NCBI GenBank assembly: GCA_947632175.1
Contig: CANROC010000006.1
Coordinates: 62,001-126,000, forward strand
Origin: an uncultured Oscillospiraceae bacterium
GTDB lineage: Bacteria > Bacillota > Clostridia > Oscillospirales > Oscillospiraceae
DNA length: 64,000 bases
Direction of reading: 5' to 3'
Shown: positions 32,639 through 40,848 of the stretch, piece by piece
Position numbering within the stretch: position 1 is the stretch's first letter
How the letters are laid out: the number at the start of each line of letters is the position of its first letter
The notes under the pieces: model-generated
Told to the model about the DNA's origin: nothing
What the model saw: the letters and a program-made list of their open reading frames with translations, nothing else
Database searches by the model: none
Made by a program: the position numbers and the translations under genes

Positions 32639-33676
32639 TTATTCTTGCGTGATGTATGCCATCAGCAGGGCGTAAGTGTTCCTGAGACCGTCCATGTGCG
32701 TGCGCTCATAGCCGTGGGAATTTTGCGTGCCGGGTCCGATGCAGGCGTGGCGCACGTCGTGGCCGGCGGCCACGGAGGTGTCGCCGTCGGACCCGTAATG
32801 CGGGGTGAAGACGTCCATGACGTAGTCAACGCCCGCGCGCTTGGCCGCGGCGCGCAGCTCGTTTGTCAGCTCGTAGTGGTAGGGGTAGCGGGAATCCTTG
32901 GCGAAGATGCTGACCTTGCGTTCGTCGGAGGTCTGCTGCGGCCCTGTTGGGGCGATATCCACAGCCAGAATGTCCCGGACCTCCTCCGGCAGGACGGTAG
33001 TCCCGTGGCCGATCTCCTCGTAGACGGAGAAGTACGCCAGCACCTTGCGGGGAAGCCTGGTCCCGCCGTCCCTGACGGCCTTCATGGCGCACAGAAGCAG
33101 GGCGGCGTTGGCCTTGTCGTCGATGAAGCGGGACTTGAGATAGCCGTTGGAGACGGTCAGGCGCGGCTCCAGGGCGATCATATCACCGGACTCGATGCCC
33201 AGGGCCGCCGCGTCGGCGGCGGACTTCACATCCTCGTCCAGCAGGACGCAGACGTTTTTCCGAAAATCGCCGGGAGCGGCGCGCAGCTCCTCCTCCGTGA
33301 CGTGGATGGAGTTGGGCGTCCGACAGACCGAGCCCGTGACGACCTTCCCGTCCCGTGTGTGGACGCGCACGTTCTCCGTGACGCAGTAGAAAGGATAGAG
33401 CCCGCCCACGGGGCAGACGTTCAGCGTCCCGTCGGCGTTCAGGTGCCGCACCATGAGCCCAATATCGTCCACATGCGCCGTCACGGCCAGGCAGTTCCCC
33501 TCGCCTCCGAGATCCGCGATCACCCCGCCCTTGTGCGTCACGGACACAGGAAACCCAAGCCCCTCGATCTCCCGCACCAGATAGTCCTGGATCTCCCGAA
33601 ACTGTCCGGTGGTGGAGTCGATGTCCAAAAGCCCCTTAAATTGCGCGAGGAAGTAGTCCTCATCCAACACAAACAT
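32639..33676 (-). CDS. M42 family metallopeptidase (aminopeptidase)
   Basis: 345 aa. The co-catalytic two-metal site is complete: TAHVDDIG (about 70), FIDDKANA (bridging Asp), FSVYEEIGHG (catalytic Glu pair), AVDIAPTG, and NSHGYERTH near the C-terminus. Family members (FrvX/TET-like) form cytoplasmic oligomeric aminopeptidases that trim peptides. First gene of an operon with the nucleoside phosphorylase. Confidence 0.92.
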   Translation of the reverse strand: MFVLDEDYFLAQFKGLLDIDSTTGQFREIQDYLVREIEGLGFPVSVTHKGGVIADLGGEGNCLAVTAHVDDIGLMVRHLNADGTLNVCPVGGLYPFYCVTENVRVHTRDGKVVTGSVCRTPNSIHVTEEELRAAPGDFRKNVCVLLDEDVKSAADAAALGIESGDMIALEPRLTVSNGYLKSRFIDDKANAALLLCAMKAVRDGGTRLPRKVLAYFSVYEEIGHGTTVLPEEVRDILAVDIAPTGPQQTSDERKVSIFAKDSRYPYHYELTNELRAAAKRAGVDYVMDVFTPHYGSDGDTSVAAGHDVRHACIGPGTQNSHGYERTHMDGLRNTYALLMAYITQE

Positions 33677-33707
33677 AAAAACGCCTCTTTCTCTTTAATT
33701 TACCCCC

Positions 33708-33736
33708 ATTTTACCAAATCCCTGCCGGGGATTCAA
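33708..33736 (-). promoter_or_regulatory. sigma-A promoter of the M42-phosphorylase operon
   Basis: On the minus strand TTGAAT (33736-33731), 17 bp, TAAAAT (33713-33708). The -35 box overlaps the stop codon of the upstream erm gene. Confidence 0.7.
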
Positions 33737-34509
33737 CCCCTTTTCACCGCAAGCCAGTATCGGAAAAGGCAAAGCCACTGAATATACAAAATGTCTCCGG
33801 ACCGCTTGATCGGCGGGAGACCCGCCATTCTCAGCGCCGCCGCGATCTGCGCCTTTGTGAGCGGGGATCGGAGACCATAAGAATCGCGACGGAGGCCGTG
33901 GGACACGAAGCTGTAAAATTCACGCCTTTGCGCCGGCAGAATGTCCGGTTTTTCCTTGCGTTTCAGCTCCAACAGCACCGCGTCCACCCCTGGGGCGGGG
34001 TGAAAATCCTCGCGCCGAAAATGATAGACGATCCTGACCTCAAAAAACGGCTTGAGCAGCAGAGAATTTAAATTTTCCTTTGGCAGTCCGCAAAAGCGCT
34101 TGGCCGCGCCCTTCTCCATCACAAGCCAGATACCGCAGGGGAGATTTGCGGCGCCGGTCAGCTTACGAATGATTTCGGTCGTCCTTGAAAAAGGAATGTT
34201 TGAAAAGACCTTATACGGGGATTCCGGCAATCTGCATTTCAAAAAATCCGCATGATAAAGCCGGACGTTCGCCGGGACATGGGGGAGAAAGTGTTGGTAC
34301 AATTTTACGTCGATCTCGTATGCGACGACCTCTTTGCAGTGTTCTGACAACACTTTTGTGATGTGGCCTTTCCCGGCACCGATCTCCAGAACCGTGTCCT
34401 GGGCGGAAATATCCGTTTTTTGAAGGAGCCGCTCAAGGAGCGCCCGACTGGTCAAAAAATTCTGCGATACGCTATAGGGCAGACTGCCCCTATGTTGATT
34501 TTTGGACAT
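33733..34509 (-). CDS. erm: Erm-type 23S rRNA (adenine-N6) methyltransferase
   Basis: 258 aa from MSKNQHRG; longer starts are possible and no clear ribosome site is seen. KsgA/Erm fold: YSVSQNFLTS, motif I VLEIGAGKGHITKVL, acidic loop YEIDVKLYQH, and motif IV FSNIPFSRTTEIIRKLT. The NIPF form is characteristic of Erm rather than KsgA (NLPY). A C-terminal helical domain follows. It should methylate A2058 of 23S rRNA and give MLS resistance if expressed. An internal hairpin (GCCGG/CCGGC) lies in the leader just upstream of the start, where erm genes often have attenuators. The -35 box touches the IS110 element upstream. Confidence 0.88.
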   Translation of the reverse strand: MSKNQHRGSLPYSVSQNFLTSRALLERLLQKTDISAQDTVLEIGAGKGHITKVLSEHCKEVVAYEIDVKLYQHFLPHVPANVRLYHADFLKCRLPESPYKVFSNIPFSRTTEIIRKLTGAANLPCGIWLVMEKGAAKRFCGLPKENLNSLLLKPFFEVRIVYHFRREDFHPAPGVDAVLLELKRKEKPDILPAQRREFYSFVSHGLRRDSYGLRSPLTKAQIAAALRMAGLPPIKRSGDILYIQWLCLFRYWLAVKRG

Positions 34510-34568
34510 AAAAATTACCATGCCGGAGCGGCACCGGCACAAATAGGGATGAAAACAGACGCCGCAAA

Positions 34569-34598
34569 ATTATCTGTTTTCAGGTATAATAGCGTCAA
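34569..34598 (-). promoter_or_regulatory. erm promoter at the IS110 edge
   Basis: On the minus strand TTGACG (34598-34593), 18 bp, GATAAT (34574-34569). The inverted repeat GAAAACAGA (34551-34559)/TCTGTTTTC (34573-34581) spans the -10 region. A TATAAT on the plus strand (34585-34590) points the other way. Confidence 0.55.
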
Positions 34599-34780
34599 GA
34601 GAGGCAGACTACAAAGCACGGGGAGGTGAGTTGTACGCAACTCATCAGTCGCAAAGGCAGTATAAAAATCAGTGTAAGCACCGCTATTCAAGCACAAATA
34701 AGAGGGTCTTTTGAGTCCGCACAGTAAGAATTGTAAAATACTTCTGTATTTTTGTGTGGCGGTGCAGTCACTGCCTCTCT
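34598..34780 (+). ncRNA. candidate IS110 bridge RNA
   Basis: 183 nt upstream of the IS110 transposase are closed by a perfect 10-bp stem (AGAGAGGCAG at 34598-34607 with CTGCCTCTCT at 34771-34780). Inside are a hairpin GAGTTG-TACG-CAACTC (about 34627-34642), then a second domain closed by GCACCGC (34678-34684) with GCGGTGC (34759-34765) that contains AAAATAC-TTCT-GTATTTT. Size, position and a two-domain layout match the target- and donor-binding loops of known IS110 bridge RNAs. Which loop bases guide is not resolved. Confidence 0.65.
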
Positions 34781-34804
34781 CTTTAATTTAGAAGGAGGCG
34801 CGGC

Positions 34805-36076
34805 ATGAAACTCACTTACCCCATCTGCTGTGGCGTCGATGTTCACAAGACCTTTCTCGTCGCTACGGTCATCACAAGCGATGGCATCATTCCTCACTAC
34901 CATCAAAAACGGTTCTCTACCTTCTACCGCGGCCTTGTCGCTTTCAAACAGTGGCTGCTCGACTACAACTGCAAAGATGTCTGTATGGAGAGCACCGGAA
35001 AGTATTGGGTCCCCGTCTGGAACGTCCTTGAGGGGGATATCCATGTATGCCTCGCGAACCCCAAATGGGTCTCCGCTGTGAAGGGCAACAAGGATGACAA
35101 GAAGGATTCCAAATGGATCGGCGACCTGTTCCGTATGGGCCTTGTTCCGGGCAGTTACATCCCCGCCAAGGATATCCGTGTTCTTCGCGAATTCACAAGA
35201 TACCGCAGCAAGCTCGTATCCATGCGTTCCAGTGAGAAGAACCGTTTTCAAAACGCTTTCACTGTGTGTAACCTGACGCTGGATGCTGTTGTTTCGGATA
35301 TGTTTGGAAAATCCGCCACTGCCATTGAGGATTATCTATTGACGGCAGATACCGTTGATCCGGAACAGTGTCTTTCTTTGCTGCGGGGTTCTCTGAAGAA
35401 GAAAGCCTCAGATGTGGTCGAAGCCGTCCAGGGCTTCAATATGACCCCGGAGCAAAAGGAACGGGTGCGCATCGTACAGGGCCATTTTGCGGACATTGAC
35501 CGTCGTATCCGGCAAATAGACCAAATCGTTGACCGCCTCCTTGAGAGGTATGAGGGGCAGATCTCCCTGCTCTGCACAATACCGGGGATTGACCGCCGCA
35601 TTGCCATTACGATCCTCTCGGAGATCGGTACGGATATGTCCCAATTCGGCTCCTCCAAGCGTTTGTGTAATTGGGCGGGGCTGGCTCCGGCCAACAATCA
35701 GTCTGCCGGCAAGAAGAAATCCGTCAGGGTCTCACGCGCCGGAGTTTACTTAAAGCCGGCTTTGGTGGAGGCCGCCCATGCCGCAGTCAAATCTACCGAG
35801 AAGCAGCCGTATTACCGCCTCAAGTATGAACGCCTTTTGAAGCGCAGGGGCAAGAAACGTGCTGTCGTTGCCATAGCAAGGATGATCCTGACCGCCATTT
35901 TCGCTATGCTTCAAACCGGCGAGGTATTCAATCCAACGGACCTTAACAAATTTGACATGCCCGAAAACCTCCAACGTAAACGACTCATTTCCTCTGCGAA
36001 AGAGGCTGTCGCTCTCCTTGTTTCGCTTGGACTTGTTCCGGAGGATTCCATTTCTTTAGAGCCTTTATCTGCTTAA
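34805..36076 (+). CDS. IS110-family transposase
   Basis: 423 aa. An N-terminal DEDD RuvC-like domain (GVDVHKTFLVATV, CMESTGKYWVPVW, NPKWVSAVKGNKDDKKDSKW) is followed by a helical middle part and a C-terminal Transposase_20 domain (LLCTIPGIDRRIAITILSEI, then LCNWAGLAPANNQSAGKKKS) with the catalytic Ser region SVRVSRAGVYLKPALVEAA. It uses a bridge RNA to recombine donor and target DNA. GAAGGAGGC precedes the ATG. Full length, so it may be active. Confidence 0.95.
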   Translation: MKLTYPICCGVDVHKTFLVATVITSDGIIPHYHQKRFSTFYRGLVAFKQWLLDYNCKDVCMESTGKYWVPVWNVLEGDIHVCLANPKWVSAVKGNKDDKKDSKWIGDLFRMGLVPGSYIPAKDIRVLREFTRYRSKLVSMRSSEKNRFQNAFTVCNLTLDAVVSDMFGKSATAIEDYLLTADTVDPEQCLSLLRGSLKKKASDVVEAVQGFNMTPEQKERVRIVQGHFADIDRRIRQIDQIVDRLLERYEGQISLLCTIPGIDRRIAITILSEIGTDMSQFGSSKRLCNWAGLAPANNQSAGKKKSVRVSRAGVYLKPALVEAAHAAVKSTEKQPYYRLKYERLLKRRGKKRAVVAIARMILTAIFAMLQTGEVFNPTDLNKFDMPENLQRKRLISSAKEAVALLVSLGLVPEDSISLEPLSA

Positions 36077-36520
36077 CTGTATCTACTTCCTTGCCTCCCC
36101 GTCGGGGGCTTGCTTTGCTATGCCTTTTTCCTGGCCTGCTCTACGTTTTGCGGCCGTTAATCGTTTTCACAGTAATACACCTCATTTGCAGTTCACAGAC
36201 GCAAAAAAGGCGCAATAATACCGTTCATTCAAATTCGGTAATACCGCGCCTTATTTACGAATGCGAACGACGCCCATGAGATGTACCCCTTTTTTTCATT
36301 CGACAGAAGCTTTCGACCGATACCGCCAAAGCCTTTTTCGGAATAGCATATGTCAGAACGCGTGTCAATTCATTATTTTCTTATATTCTAAATGTCAAGT
36401 TGCGTGAGGGGACATTCTCTTGATATTGCCTCAAAAAACTGATAAAATTTGAAATAACGATGTTATTTTCATTTGACCTGTATCTTTTTTATCCTTTCTG
36501 ACTCCAATGGTTGAAACGAG
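36077..36520 (+). other. non-coding region after the IS110 transposase
   Basis: 444 bp without a credible gene. It has a CCCCGTCGGGG hairpin near 36104, a terminator-like stem AAGGCGC (36207-36213)/GCGCCTT (36246-36252) followed by ATTT, and an AT-rich stretch before the sigma gene that should hold its promoter. No clear sigma-A consensus is seen there, as expected if the sigma factor reads its own promoter. Confidence 0.5.
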
Positions 36521-36529
36521 GTGGTGGAT

Positions 36530-37015
36530 TTGCAAGAATTTGAAGTCATATTTAAAGATTTCAGCCCTGTCGTCTTTCGATTCCTGCTCTCGCTTTGTGG
36601 TGATGAGAATTTAGCCGAAGAACTGACTTCCGAAACATTTTATCAGGCATATTTGCATATCGGAAAATTTCGCGGGGATTGTAAAATCGAAACATGGCTA
36701 TGTCAAATCGCGAAAAACGCTTTATACAGGGAACAAAAGCGGCGAAGAAGGATCTCCGGGTAGGATGAACTTGAAAGCGTCGGGGAAGACAGCAAGCTTT
36801 TCGAGGCGGTAACAGATAAAGAACAAGCGATGCGGATACATAAGCGTTTGCATCTGTTAAAGGAACCGTATAGGGAGGTCTTTATGTTGCGGGTGTTTGG
36901 AGAATTGAGTTTCAGAGAAATAGCGGATATATGTGGAAAATCAGAGGTTTGGGCAAAAGTAACTTTTTATCGGGCAAAAAACAAACTGATCGACGACATG
37001 GAGGGAAAATCATGA
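36530..37015 (+). pseudogene. ECF sigma factor interrupted by an in-frame amber codon
   Basis: One continuous frame apart from a TAG at 36761-36763. Before it is region 2 (FLLSLCGDENLAEELTSETF, ETWLCQIAKNALYREQKRR); after it region 4 (LKEPYREVFMLRVFGELSFR, EIADICGKSEVWAKVTFYRA). The stop lies in the flexible linker between the domains. The start is taken as TTG at 36530, with GAGGTGG 5 bases upstream; GTG at 36521 or 36524 is possible. The last bases overlap the anti-sigma ATG (ATGA). Either a recent nonsense mutation, a sequencing error, or readthrough. Confidence 0.8.
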
Positions 37016-37701
37016 AGGTTACTTGCGGTATCGTTGAAGATTTGCTCCCTTTGTATATGGAGGATATGTGTTCGGAAGAAAGCAAAGCCGCCTTGGAGGA
37101 GCATATAGAGGCATGTCCCGCGTGCAGTGAAAAAGCGGCAAGGATGAAAAACGGCGCCGTTATCCCCCAAATGAAAAATCAGGATAGAAGATTTCCGATA
37201 GCCGACTACGTCAAAAAGGTCAAGCGGCATCGGATACGTGTGGGAATATCGGCCGCTCTTATTTGTGCGCTTGCGGTCTGCGTCCTCGTTTTATTGGGCC
37301 TTACAATAATTGACATGCGCAGAGAGGCGAATCCATACATCTTTGAAGTTGAAAACGGCGTTTATGATCTTACATCCGCTGCCCTGGAATGTACAGCGGA
37401 GGATATAGGGCAATATATATTCTATACAAACTCTACCAAAATTGAGATGACCGTGAAAAATGATGACGATTTTCACGGCACGGTTATGCTCTGGGACACG
37501 CAGTACGGCGACAACTTTATACAAATCAATGACGTAGATGAAAAAGCGGATACTTGTATTTTTACAGCCTGCTCCGCGGCAAAACGATACAAAATAACCT
37601 GTGAAGGCCTTGCGGGAGCAACCATTACCGTCTGTGACGGCAGAACAGTAAATTTTTGGAATAGCTTTATCCATGTTGTGAATGGTCTAACAGGGAAGTA
37701 G
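37012..37701 (+). CDS. zinc-finger anti-sigma factor
   Basis: 229 aa from MKVTCGIVEDLLPLYMEDMC. An anti-sigma zinc-finger domain is clear: ALEEHIEACPACSEKA (HxxxCxxC). One transmembrane helix (AALICALAVCVLVLLGLTII, about 85-105) and an extracytoplasmic C-terminal domain with no known enzyme motif follow. It would hold the upstream ECF sigma factor at the membrane. The ATGA overlap couples their translation. With the sigma gene broken, its role is uncertain. Confidence 0.9.
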   Translation: MKVTCGIVEDLLPLYMEDMCSEESKAALEEHIEACPACSEKAARMKNGAVIPQMKNQDRRFPIADYVKKVKRHRIRVGISAALICALAVCVLVLLGLTIIDMRREANPYIFEVENGVYDLTSAALECTAEDIGQYIFYTNSTKIEMTVKNDDDFHGTVMLWDTQYGDNFIQINDVDEKADTCIFTACSAAKRYKITCEGLAGATITVCDGRTVNFWNSFIHVVNGLTGK

Positions 37702-37768
37702 CGCATTTGGGTTTCCGTTCAAGTCGGGAAAGCCTTTTGACACTTTTGATATTATTCCTCGGGAAAAG

Positions 37769-37835
37769 GAAGAGCCAGAACGAATATCCCGTTGACCATG
37801 TAAACGGTCACCAGGTTCGTCTGGCTCTTCTTTTG
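37769..37835 (-). terminator. large inverted repeat at the integrase 3' end / prophage edge
   Basis: GAAGAGCCAGA-ACGAA (37769-37784) pairs with TTCG-TCTGGCTCTTC (37816-37830), with a one-base bulge. The integrase stop codon (37808) lies in the loop. On the minus strand CTTTTCCC follows, so it may terminate integrase mRNA. The left attachment site should lie in about 37702-37810 but cannot be fixed without the other end. Confidence 0.5.
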
Positions 37836-39325
37836 GTGGAGCTGGTGATTCGCTCGTCGAACTCACCAGCTTCAATTTTTGCAAGGTCTACCGACTTGAG
37901 CTTACCGTCTGCGCCCGTGATATTGAAATAGATGAGGAGGTGGTCGTCGTACAAGTAAACCTCGGAGACGAAGTCAGTGATAATCCGTCTGCGGTAGTCC
38001 TGCTCGCTCTCGCCCGGGTACGGGTCGAGGCGCTGCATGAGCATAAAGAGAATCTGGTCTTGACTGTAAGCGAGGCGTTTCCCTTTCAGGAAGGCAAGCT
38101 CGCCGCGAATAACGGTCTGCTCGTTTTCCAGGCCTTGCAGCCTCGCGGGAAGCGTCTTTGTCGAGACCCCCGACTCGATGGCCCGCAGCACGTTTGCGAT
38201 GGCCTTCTCGTTGTCCGCCAGCTTTTTCTCGTAGAAGGCAATCTCGGAAGCGGTATCGTTTTGGTGCTCTTGCGCCGCGTAGACCTTCTTCGCGAGGTCC
38301 TCTAAGACGTCGGCCTGCAGGATATACCTGACGGTATCGTCTACGACCTCTTTCTCGAGGCGGTCGCGCCCGACCTGCTTTTTATCGCAGGTCCGCGTCT
38401 TCCCGCGAGCTTTGGAGCAGTAGTAGTAATACCACTTATTACCGCTTTTCCCCGTTCCGCTGACTCCCTGCATGGGCGTCTTACAATGACCGCAGAAGAG
38501 CCGACCGGACAAGAGGTATTCCGCCTTCGGCGACTTCGGTTTTTTGCGGGTCCTGCGGCGTTCCATCTCGGCCTGCGCCAGGTAGAAGACTTCGGGCTCG
38601 ATTATCGCGGGGATTCCTCCCTCGACCACGATGTCGTTGTACTTGTATTCTCCGATGTACTTCCGATTTTTGATGATTTTGTTGATACTGTTTTTGTTGA
38701 AGGCGTTCCCCTGAGCGGTACGCAGCCCGCGGGAATTCAGGAGCTCGCAGATGGACGCATTTGGCTCTCCCTTAATATATAAGTCGAAGATGGTACGGAC
38801 CGTCTGGGCGGCCTCAGGGTCAATCTGGAAGTGCTTCTGCTCGTCGGTATAATATCCGAGCGGCCGACCGGCTCCCGTGCTTTGGCATTTCAAAGCGCTC
38901 TCCCGCATTCCCCGCTTGATTTTCTGCGCGAGCTCCGCCGAGTAGTATTCCGCGAGGCCTTCCATAAGGCTCTCAAGGATTATTCCCTCGGGGCCTTCGG
39001 GAATCGCTTCCGCAGCATAGAAAATCTGGACGCCGTTCTGCTTGAGCTCCCGCTTATAAATCGCGCTGTCGTACTTATTCCGAGCGAAGCGGTCCGTCTT
39101 GTAGACGACCACCGCCTCAAAGCGGCGCTTCTTCGCGTCGGAGATGAGCCGCTGGAATTCAGGCCGCTCGTCGGTCTTCCCCGAGATATGCCGGTCGCAG
39201 TAGGTATCGATTACGGTCAAGCCGCGATTCTTGCAAAAATCGGTGCAGACTCTAAGCTGCCCTTCGATGCTCTGGTCTGTCTGTCTCGGACCGGCGGAAT
39301 ACCGGGCGTAGATGACCGCGTTCAT
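37808..39325 (-). CDS. large serine recombinase (phage integrase)
   Basis: 505 aa. The N-terminal resolvase domain has the nucleophile Ser in VIYARYSAG (about residue 10), then QLRVCTDFC, DRHISGKTDERPEF, YKTDRFARN and EGLAEYYS. A recombinase domain (about 165-270) is followed by a zinc ribbon (about 285-335; LFCGHCKTPM and later Cys residues) and a coiled coil (about 350-440). GGGAGG stands before the ATG. It integrates the phage at one end of the element. It is the outermost gene, as usual. Confidence 0.95.
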   Translation of the reverse strand: MNAVIYARYSAGPRQTDQSIEGQLRVCTDFCKNRGLTVIDTYCDRHISGKTDERPEFQRLISDAKKRRFEAVVVYKTDRFARNKYDSAIYKRELKQNGVQIFYAAEAIPEGPEGIILESLMEGLAEYYSAELAQKIKRGMRESALKCQSTGAGRPLGYYTDEQKHFQIDPEAAQTVRTIFDLYIKGEPNASICELLNSRGLRTAQGNAFNKNSINKIIKNRKYIGEYKYNDIVVEGGIPAIIEPEVFYLAQAEMERRRTRKKPKSPKAEYLLSGRLFCGHCKTPMQGVSGTGKSGNKWYYYYCSKARGKTRTCDKKQVGRDRLEKEVVDDTVRYILQADVLEDLAKKVYAAQEHQNDTASEIAFYEKKLADNEKAIANVLRAIESGVSTKTLPARLQGLENEQTVIRGELAFLKGKRLAYSQDQILFMLMQRLDPYPGESEQDYRRRIITDFVSEVYLYDDHLLIYFNITGADGKLKSVDLAKIEAGEFDERITSSTKRRARRTW

Positions 39326-39349
39326 AGGCTTTCCGCCTCCCTTCTAAAA

Positions 39350-39362
39350 ATAACGTCGTTAT
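39350..39362. promoter_or_regulatory. 13-bp palindrome upstream of the integrase
   Basis: ATAACGTCGTTAT, a perfect odd palindrome 25 bases before the integrase start. Possible operator for a phage regulator. Confidence 0.4.
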
Positions 39363-39379
39363 GGTACTCCAGAAGCTCT

Positions 39380-40069
39380 CTACGCGGCGGAAATCGGGGG
39401 GGGGGGTAAAACCCTTCCTTCCAGAGAAGCCAGCCAGCGGGCCGTAAAAGCGTCCTGAGGGGCATTCAGTATTTGCGGCGAAACGAACACTTTCATGGAA
39501 GGAGTGATTGTTATGAGGCCGGAATCGAAGGCCTTATCGTAGAACGTGTTAAGGCAGATTCCGTTGTCCGGGCTTACCCGGTCCGCCTCGCTCCTGCATT
39601 TGGAGTACGGCTTGATATGACTTGCGACGAGCATTGTCGGCACCGCGCAGCCGGAAATATAACACCGGTCGTCGTAGGCCGAGAATACCGCCTTCTTGAA
39701 AAAGAGGCGCTCCCGCGTGACCCGTCTGTGGTCCGTCAAGTCCGAGAGAGGTCTGGCCCCGTGCAGCGGAGTCGCGTCGAACAGGTCGAGCCCCGTCAGC
39801 GTCTCGGCCTCTATACTGAGCGAGCCCCAGTCATGCTTGAATTCCTCGTAAATCAGCTTGTCGGCCTTCGCCACGTTACGGAGGCCCGAGCCGACGCGAG
39901 GGTCAAGGTACCGAAAATTCTGCATGCGCATTACGATTGAGGCGACCGAGTGCGGAATTATATCGGAGACTTGCTGAATGACCTTATTCGTCGGCCGTAT
40001 CTGTTTAAGAGGAGTGACGCAGTAAAGCGCGTAGGCGATAACAATATCTTCTCGGCTCCAGGAGGTCAC
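39380..40069 (-). CDS. HNH endonuclease-like protein
   Basis: 229 aa. The C-terminal half matches HNH_2-type nucleases linked to restriction (VASHIKPYSKC, NGICLNTFYDKAFD, then GLITITPS). The N-terminal half has RLFFKKAVFSAYDDRCYISG. It overlaps the repressor gene by 4 bases (ATGA), so the two are cotranscribed in the lysogen and it may defend the lysogen against other phages (inference). An 11-base C-run near its 3' end encodes Pro residues; slippage would change only the last few codons. Confidence 0.8.
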   Translation of the reverse strand: MTSWSREDIVIAYALYCVTPLKQIRPTNKVIQQVSDIIPHSVASIVMRMQNFRYLDPRVGSGLRNVAKADKLIYEEFKHDWGSLSIEAETLTGLDLFDATPLHGARPLSDLTDHRRVTRERLFFKKAVFSAYDDRCYISGCAVPTMLVASHIKPYSKCRSEADRVSPDNGICLNTFYDKAFDSGLITITPSMKVFVSPQILNAPQDAFTARWLASLEGRVLPPPPISAA

Positions 40070-40464
40070 TTTGATTCCTCCTCCAGGCGAATGGCGGTCA
40101 AGAGAAGCTCCATGCGGCGCTTGACGTCCAAGTTGTTGAAGATTCGGAGAAGCTCGGCCTCCTCTTTAGACCGCTGCTGCTCAATGCGAATCTCGCCCGA
40201 GTTTTGGCCGATAACGCCGTTATTCGTGCCGACGGAATTGACGCTGACGCTCGTCTCGGTCCACCCCATAATATAATCGACGGTCGTGTCGAGAGCGTCC
40301 GCGAGCTTCTGCATTTTATCGGTGCGAAGGGTCTTGATATATCCGGTCTCCCACTTGCGGACGGTGCTCGCGCCTACGCCGACTTTATCGCCGAGCTCTT
40401 GCAGCGTGAGTCCGAGATTCGTCCTTAAATAATGAATTCGGTCGCCCATTGTCATTGAAATCAC
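40066..40464 (-). CDS. CI-like phage repressor (XRE family)
   Basis: 132 aa. The N-terminal HTH (IHYLRTNLGLTLQELGDKVG, VGASTVRKWETG) is followed by a short linker and a C-terminal helical part (SKEEAELLRIFNNLDVKRRM). No peptidase (Ser/Lys) domain of LexA/CI type, so induction must work otherwise. It is divergent from the early genes and sits next to paired operator-like palindromes. Start taken at the upstream ATG; MTMGDRIHYL is possible. Confidence 0.88.
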   Translation of the reverse strand: MISMTMGDRIHYLRTNLGLTLQELGDKVGVGASTVRKWETGYIKTLRTDKMQKLADALDTTVDYIMGWTETSVSVNSVGTNNGVIGQNSGEIRIEQQRSKEEAELLRIFNNLDVKRRMELLLTAIRLEEESK

Positions 40465-40475
40465 CTCTGCGAACT

Positions 40476-40594
40476 ATTATAACACGGTTTTGTCGCAAAG
40501 GGAATAGGAAATGTCAGAAAAGAAAAAATTTTTCCAAAAGGCTATTTACAAATCCAACCCGAGGCGTTATAATCAATTTGTCCTTTGGGACAAA
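40476..40594. promoter_or_regulatory. divergent lysogeny/lysis promoters and operator
   Basis: Leftward: a TATAAT (40481-40476) with a poor -35 box for the repressor. Rightward: TTTACA (40545-40550), 17 bp, TATAAT (40568-40573). Just after the rightward -10 lies TTTGTCCTTTGGGACAAA (40577-40594), a near-perfect palindrome and the likely CI operator. Confidence 0.65.
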
Positions 40595-40632
40595 AACCTG
40601 CGGGTCACACTAACGGAAAGGAGGACCGCCGC

Positions 40633-40848
40633 ATGATAAACACTCGATTACTTCAGGCTCACATGATTCTGAAGGGGCTTACCGTAAAAGACCTTGCGGA
40701 CGCGCAAGGCTGGAGTTTGCGGACTGCCTACCGCAGAATCAACGGAGCGACTGCCTTCACGGTACCAGAAGTGCAGAAAACGAAAGAGCTTTTGGAGCTT
40801 GACCCTCCGACGACCAACGCAATTTTTTTTGCGGCTGATTTGTCCTAA
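40633..40848 (+). CDS. small phage HTH protein (Cro-like)
   Basis: 71 aa from MINTRLLQAHMILKGLTVKD. A single helix-turn-helix (LADAQGWSLRTAYRRINGAT) and little else, the size and place of a Cro-like early regulator. AAAGGAGG stands 8 bases upstream of the ATG. First rightward gene after the early promoter. Confidence 0.75.
   Translation: MINTRLLQAHMILKGLTVKDLADAQGWSLRTAYRRINGATAFTVPEVQKTKELLELDPPTTNAIFFAADLS

Larger units (their letters stand above)
34598..36260 (+). mobile_element. IS110-family insertion sequence (borders approximate)
   Basis: A single transposase gene with a structured non-coding left part. IS110 elements lack clear terminal inverted repeats, so the exact ends cannot be set from one copy; the given limits run from the bridge-RNA stem to the terminator-like hairpin after the gene. 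It separates the erm gene from the sigma/anti-sigma pair. Confidence 0.75.

Noticed and set aside
36091-36279. 62-aa frame after the IS110 transposase
   Set aside because: No ribosome site, runs across a terminator-like hairpin, and no recognisable features.
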